Shown: piece after piece, positions 61,490-64,000 of the stretch
How positions within the stretch are numbered: the first letter of the stretch is position 1
Layout of the letters: every line of letters begins with the position of its first letter
Assembly: GCF_001431295.2 (NCBI RefSeq)
Contig: NZ_LKAJ02000001.1
Location: 3,038,001 to 3,102,000 of the forward strand
Direction: 5' to 3'
From: Candidatus Berkiella aquae
GTDB lineage: Bacteria; Pseudomonadota; Gammaproteobacteria; Berkiellales; Berkiellaceae
Length of the DNA: 64,000 nucleotides
Position numbers and translations under genes: made by a program
The notes under the pieces: generated by a model
What the model was told of the DNA's origin: nothing
Databases searched by the model: none
Seen by the model: the letters and a program-made list of their open reading frames with translations, nothing else

Positions 61490-62023
61490 ATGTCCATGAA
61501 TAATCAACATTATCTTGTTATTACCGCCCTAGGCAGTGATCGACTCGGGATTCTTGAAACCTTTACTAAACTCAGTAAACAGTGTGGTGGCAATATCCTC
61601 GAAAGCAAATTATCCACCATGGGTGAAGAATGCGCCATTTTGTTCCACCTAAGCGGTACTTGGAATGCCATTGCCAAGCTCGAAGCTGCGCTACCTAGCC
61701 TTGCAGAACTCCATCGTTTTGCAATTCATTGCAAAAGAACGCTGCCTAAAAATGCAGCCAATGCGCTTCCTTATCAAGTACAGGTATTTGCCAAAGATCG
61801 TCCAGGGATCTTAAATGAACTCGCGACTTTTTTCAGTCGCCAAGGGATTTTGGTTGATAAAATGGAAACTGAAACTTATTTAGCCAAAAATAATACGACT
61901 ATGTCGAACATTATATTGGCGATCAATATTCCAGCTAAACTTCATATCGCAACCATCAGAGAACGTTTTATGGAATATTGCGAAGATCGCAATTTAGATG
62001 CCATGTTAGAACCTTCAAAATAG
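61490..62023 (+). CDS. gcvR: Glycine cleavage system transcriptional repressor GcvR-like (two ACT domains)
   Basis: This 177-residue protein consists of two ACT domains: LVITALGSDRLGILETFTKL (residues 9-28) and YQVQVFAKDRPGILNELATF. It has no DNA-binding part. E. coli GcvR has this organisation, binds glycine and controls GcvA. The location divergent from dapA is conserved with E. coli. ATG 61490 or 61496 may be the start. Confidence 0.88.
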   Translation: MSMNNQHYLVITALGSDRLGILETFTKLSKQCGGNILESKLSTMGEECAILFHLSGTWNAIAKLEAALPSLAELHRFAIHCKRTLPKNAANALPYQVQVFAKDRPGILNELATFFSRQGILVDKMETETYLAKNNTTMSNIILAINIPAKLHIATIRERFMEYCEDRNLDAMLEPSK

Positions 62024-62031
62024 GCTACAGC

Positions 62032-62058
62032 CTGTCTCAAAAGTATTTTTTGAGACAG
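62032..62058. terminator. Terminator between gcvR and perM
   Basis: CTGTCTCAAAA (62032-62042) pairs perfectly with TTTTGAGACAG (62048-62058), loop of five bases, between two convergent genes. It shares its core with the hairpin at 50516-50550. Confidence 0.8.
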
Positions 62059-62061
62059 CTT

Positions 62062-63114
62062 TCAAATCGGCGCTCTAGGCCAAGCAGTTAATACCGCTTT
62101 AACCAAAATAGCTAAGGGAATAGCAAAAAATAATCCCCAAAATCCCCACCAGCCGCCAAAAATCAGAATCGCTAAAATGATAGCAACCGGATGCAAGCTC
62201 ACCGCGCCTGAAAATAATAAGGGCACCAAAACACTACCATCAATCGCTTGAATCACCCCATAAACTAACAATAAATAGGCAAAATCTTTTCCCAACCCCC
62301 ATTGGAAAAAAGCAACAAATACCACAGGGATCGTCACCACTGCAGCACCAACATAAGGAATTAACACTGACAATCCCACTAAAACTGATAACAAGACCGC
62401 ATAACGCATGTCAAAAATATAAAAGGCAAGATAGGTTGAAAGTCCAACGATGATCACTTCTGCAGCCTTGCCACGAATATAATTTCCCATTTGTCTGTCT
62501 ACTTCATTCCACACTTGCGATAACAGTTGGCGATTTTGTGGTAAGAAATTACCTGCCCATTGCAATATGGTTTGATAATCCTTGAGAAAGAAAAAGACCA
62601 ATAAAGGGACTAAAACCACGTAAACAATTAATGAAATAACGCTTGGAATCGAAGTTAACGATAGTGCAACGAATGTTTTAACATTTTGCTTTACTTGTAG
62701 TGAAAAAGTTAATAACCAATCATCAACGGTTTCTTTGGTAACATATTGCGGAAATTCTGCAGGTAATAGATAAATAAATTGTTGCACCCGCGTGATCATA
62801 GAGGGTAGCTCTTGTATCAAGCGCAATAATTGTTGCCATACCAATGGCCAAAGAATCAGGATACCTGTTAAGAAAAATCCTAAAAAAGCTGAGTAAACTA
62901 ATAAAACGGCGATTAAACGCGGCATGCCTTTGGCAATTAAGATATCGGTTATCCAATGCAATAAATAGGCAATGATAATGCTAGCAAAAACGGGGGCTAA
63001 TATTTGTCCCATACATAACAATAAAAAAGACCCCACTAATAATAACGAAAGCAGCAATATTGCTTGCGGATCAGAAAAGTAACGCCGCCCGAAACTTCTC
63101 ACACTGCTTATCAC
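62062..63114 (-). CDS. perM: AI-2E family transporter / PerM-like permease
   Basis: This 350-residue protein has about seven to eight transmembrane helices in the usual UPF0118 pattern. LLCMGQILAPVFASIIIAYL, the central VWNEVDRQMGNYIRGKAAEV, LSVLIPYVGAAVVTIPVV and the C-terminal HPVAIILAILIFGGWWGFWG are characteristic. Members include TqsA (autoinducer-2 export), sodium/proton antiporters and PerM of unknown substrate. It lies divergent to bepA, the same pairing as in E. coli, so PerM is the best name. Confidence 0.9.
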   Translation of the reverse strand: MISSVRSFGRRYFSDPQAILLLSLLLVGSFLLLCMGQILAPVFASIIIAYLLHWITDILIAKGMPRLIAVLLVYSAFLGFFLTGILILWPLVWQQLLRLIQELPSMITRVQQFIYLLPAEFPQYVTKETVDDWLLTFSLQVKQNVKTFVALSLTSIPSVISLIVYVVLVPLLVFFFLKDYQTILQWAGNFLPQNRQLLSQVWNEVDRQMGNYIRGKAAEVIIVGLSTYLAFYIFDMRYAVLLSVLVGLSVLIPYVGAAVVTIPVVFVAFFQWGLGKDFAYLLLVYGVIQAIDGSVLVPLLFSGAVSLHPVAIILAILIFGGWWGFWGLFFAIPLAILVKAVLTAWPRAPI

Positions 63115-63228
63115 TTTGCCTCCATTATTAAGTTAGCTTGATAATTTAATAGATAATTGTCCAAGCACTTTAGCATTTTGTAGGTTAAAATACTTTGTAA
63201 CACGCCAAATATTATAGAGGAAATCTGT

Positions 63229-64000
63229 TTGGTTAGGGCCGTTTTTCTTATCGTCCTTTGCCTGCTCTCGATACGTTCGATAGCGGATGACCTTCCGGAT
63301 TTAGGCAATGCGGCTAATGCTGTATTGAGCCCCCAACAAGAATACGAGCTTGGGGCCTCTGTCATGAAGGAGCTCAAAAGCGCGCTGGCGATATCGAATG
63401 ATGTGATTACAACGGAATACATCCATGCACTTGGATATCGTTTATTAGCGACCCAAAGCCAATCACAACCCAATTATCAATTTTTTATCGTTAAAGATAA
63501 GACCATCAATGCGTTTGCCTTACCCGGTGGGTTTGTCGCCGTCAATACGGGCTTGATTCTCGCAACCGAAGCAGAAAGTGAATTAGCTGGCGTGCTCGCA
63601 CACGAAATTGGCCACGTACAACAAAAACATATTGCCCGTATGTACGCCCATGCAGGTCGCTTAAGACTATCGACTATTGCAGGCATGATTGCCTCCATTA
63701 TCATTGCAACGCAAAGTCCTCAAGCTGCTCAAGGTGCACTTGCAGCTACATTGGCAGGAAGCCAACAGGCGCTGATCAATTTTACACGCGACCATGAAAA
63801 GGAAGCAGATTATGTCGGGATCCAAACCCTTGCAAAGGCAGGCTTTGATCCGATGGGTATGCCAACCTTTTTCCATCGAATGTATCAAGACACGCGTTAC
63901 CATGGTAATCACGTTCCTGAATATCTAATGACTCACCCATTAACAGAAGCACGTATGGTTGCTGCGCAATCACGAGCCAAGCAATTCCCTTATAAGCAAA
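63229..64000 (+). CDS. bepA: M48 family periplasmic metalloprotease BepA/YfgC (3' truncated by window)
   Basis: The frame runs to the end of the window, giving the first 257 residues. A TTG start at 63229 has TAGAGGA seven bases upstream and yields a signal peptide (VRAVFLIVLCLLSIRSIA, cut before DDLPDLG). The zinc motif is LAHEIGHVQQKH (HExxH) and the third ligand is in DHEKEADYVG. PNYQFFIVKDKTINAFALPG and FVAVNTGLI are BepA landmarks. BepA degrades or helps mature LptD and BAM components in the periplasm; the C-terminal TPR part lies beyond the window. Confidence 0.93.
   Translation, partial: MVRAVFLIVLCLLSIRSIADDLPDLGNAANAVLSPQQEYELGASVMKELKSALAISNDVITTEYIHALGYRLLATQSQSQPNYQFFIVKDKTINAFALPGGFVAVNTGLILATEAESELAGVLAHEIGHVQQKHIARMYAHAGRLRLSTIAGMIASIIIATQSPQAAQGALAATLAGSQQALINFTRDHEKEADYVGIQTLAKAGFDPMGMPTFFHRMYQDTRYHGNHVPEYLMTHPLTEARMVAAQSRAKQFPYKQ

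Noticed and set aside
63111-63973. Open frames on the minus strand over the last 900 bases
   Set aside because: They are antisense to a clear bepA gene with signal peptide and HExxH motif on the plus strand; the minus-strand translations resemble nothing.

Overview
The window looks like the chromosome of an AT-rich gammaproteobacterium, most likely of the order Legionellales (Legionella/Coxiella/Berkiella relatives). Three things point there. Housekeeping neighbourhoods follow gammaproteobacterial order (cytochrome assembly-like/corB-like | ffh-rpsP-rimM-trmD-rplS; purC-bamC-like-dapA | gcvR; perM | bepA). There is a legiolysin-type 4-hydroxyphenylpyruvate dioxygenase cluster. There are also eukaryote-like or effector-like genes (a Ser/Thr kinase and a HAD-like protein with low-complexity tails). 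The species call is inference; no marker gene such as 16S is present.

Layout. 1-7.2 kb: the tail of an orphan UrtA-like binding protein, then a tyrosine/phenylalanine catabolism cluster (phhB, HisC-like aminotransferase, TyrP-like permease, hpd, fumarylacetoacetase, maiA) with no homogentisate dioxygenase. 7.3-12.4 kb: three-gene proton-translocating transhydrogenase, a Nudix hydrolase, and a DUF47-Pit phosphate transporter pair. 12.4-14.3 kb: protein kinase-like effector candidate. 14.5-17.8 kb: complete ETF system (etfA, etfB, ETF-quinone oxidoreductase). 17.8-21.8 kb: four paralogous genes of a family I do not recognise, each with the same promoter, +1 palindrome and terminator design. 22-29 kb: dsbC, ogt, the rplS-trmD-rimM-rpsP-ffh block and membrane proteins. 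29-32.4 kb: aldehyde dehydrogenase, CPBP protease, HAD phosphatase. 32.5-44.7 kb: an O-antigen locus of the ABC-transporter type (Wzm/Wzt) with nucleotide-sugar enzymes, three glycosyltransferase genes, a double methyltransferase with a coiled coil, and an O-antigen ligase-like protein. 44.9-47 kb: small lipoprotein, AraC regulator, CDF exporter. 47.2-47.9 kb: an intact tRNA-Ser(CGA) preceded by two identical 206-bp tandem copies carrying tRNA-Ser 5' parts with a foreign 3' half. 48.1-50.5 kb: alkaline phosphatase-like protein and GT2-GtrA fusion. 50.6-52.2 kb: HAD-like effector candidate. 52.3-57.1 kb: NAD metabolism (NrtR-like, NadD | PncA, PncB, NadE). 57.2-59.3 kb: reverse transsulfuration pair. 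59.4-64 kb: purC, a minimal BamC-like lipoprotein, dapA, gcvR, perM and the start of bepA.

The strongest candidate for an undescribed system is the 17.9-21.8 kb array. It has four divergent paralogues with a shared hydrophobic core around FGSAP and a conserved C-terminal TTRSG motif. Each has a TTGAA(A/C)-17-TA(A/G)CAT promoter followed by a covarying TGAGATNNNATCTCA palindrome and a G-A-G-G ribosome binding site. Each is followed by a GCCAATC-N4-GATTGGC hairpin. Two of the genes show a sharp gene-conversion-like mosaic.
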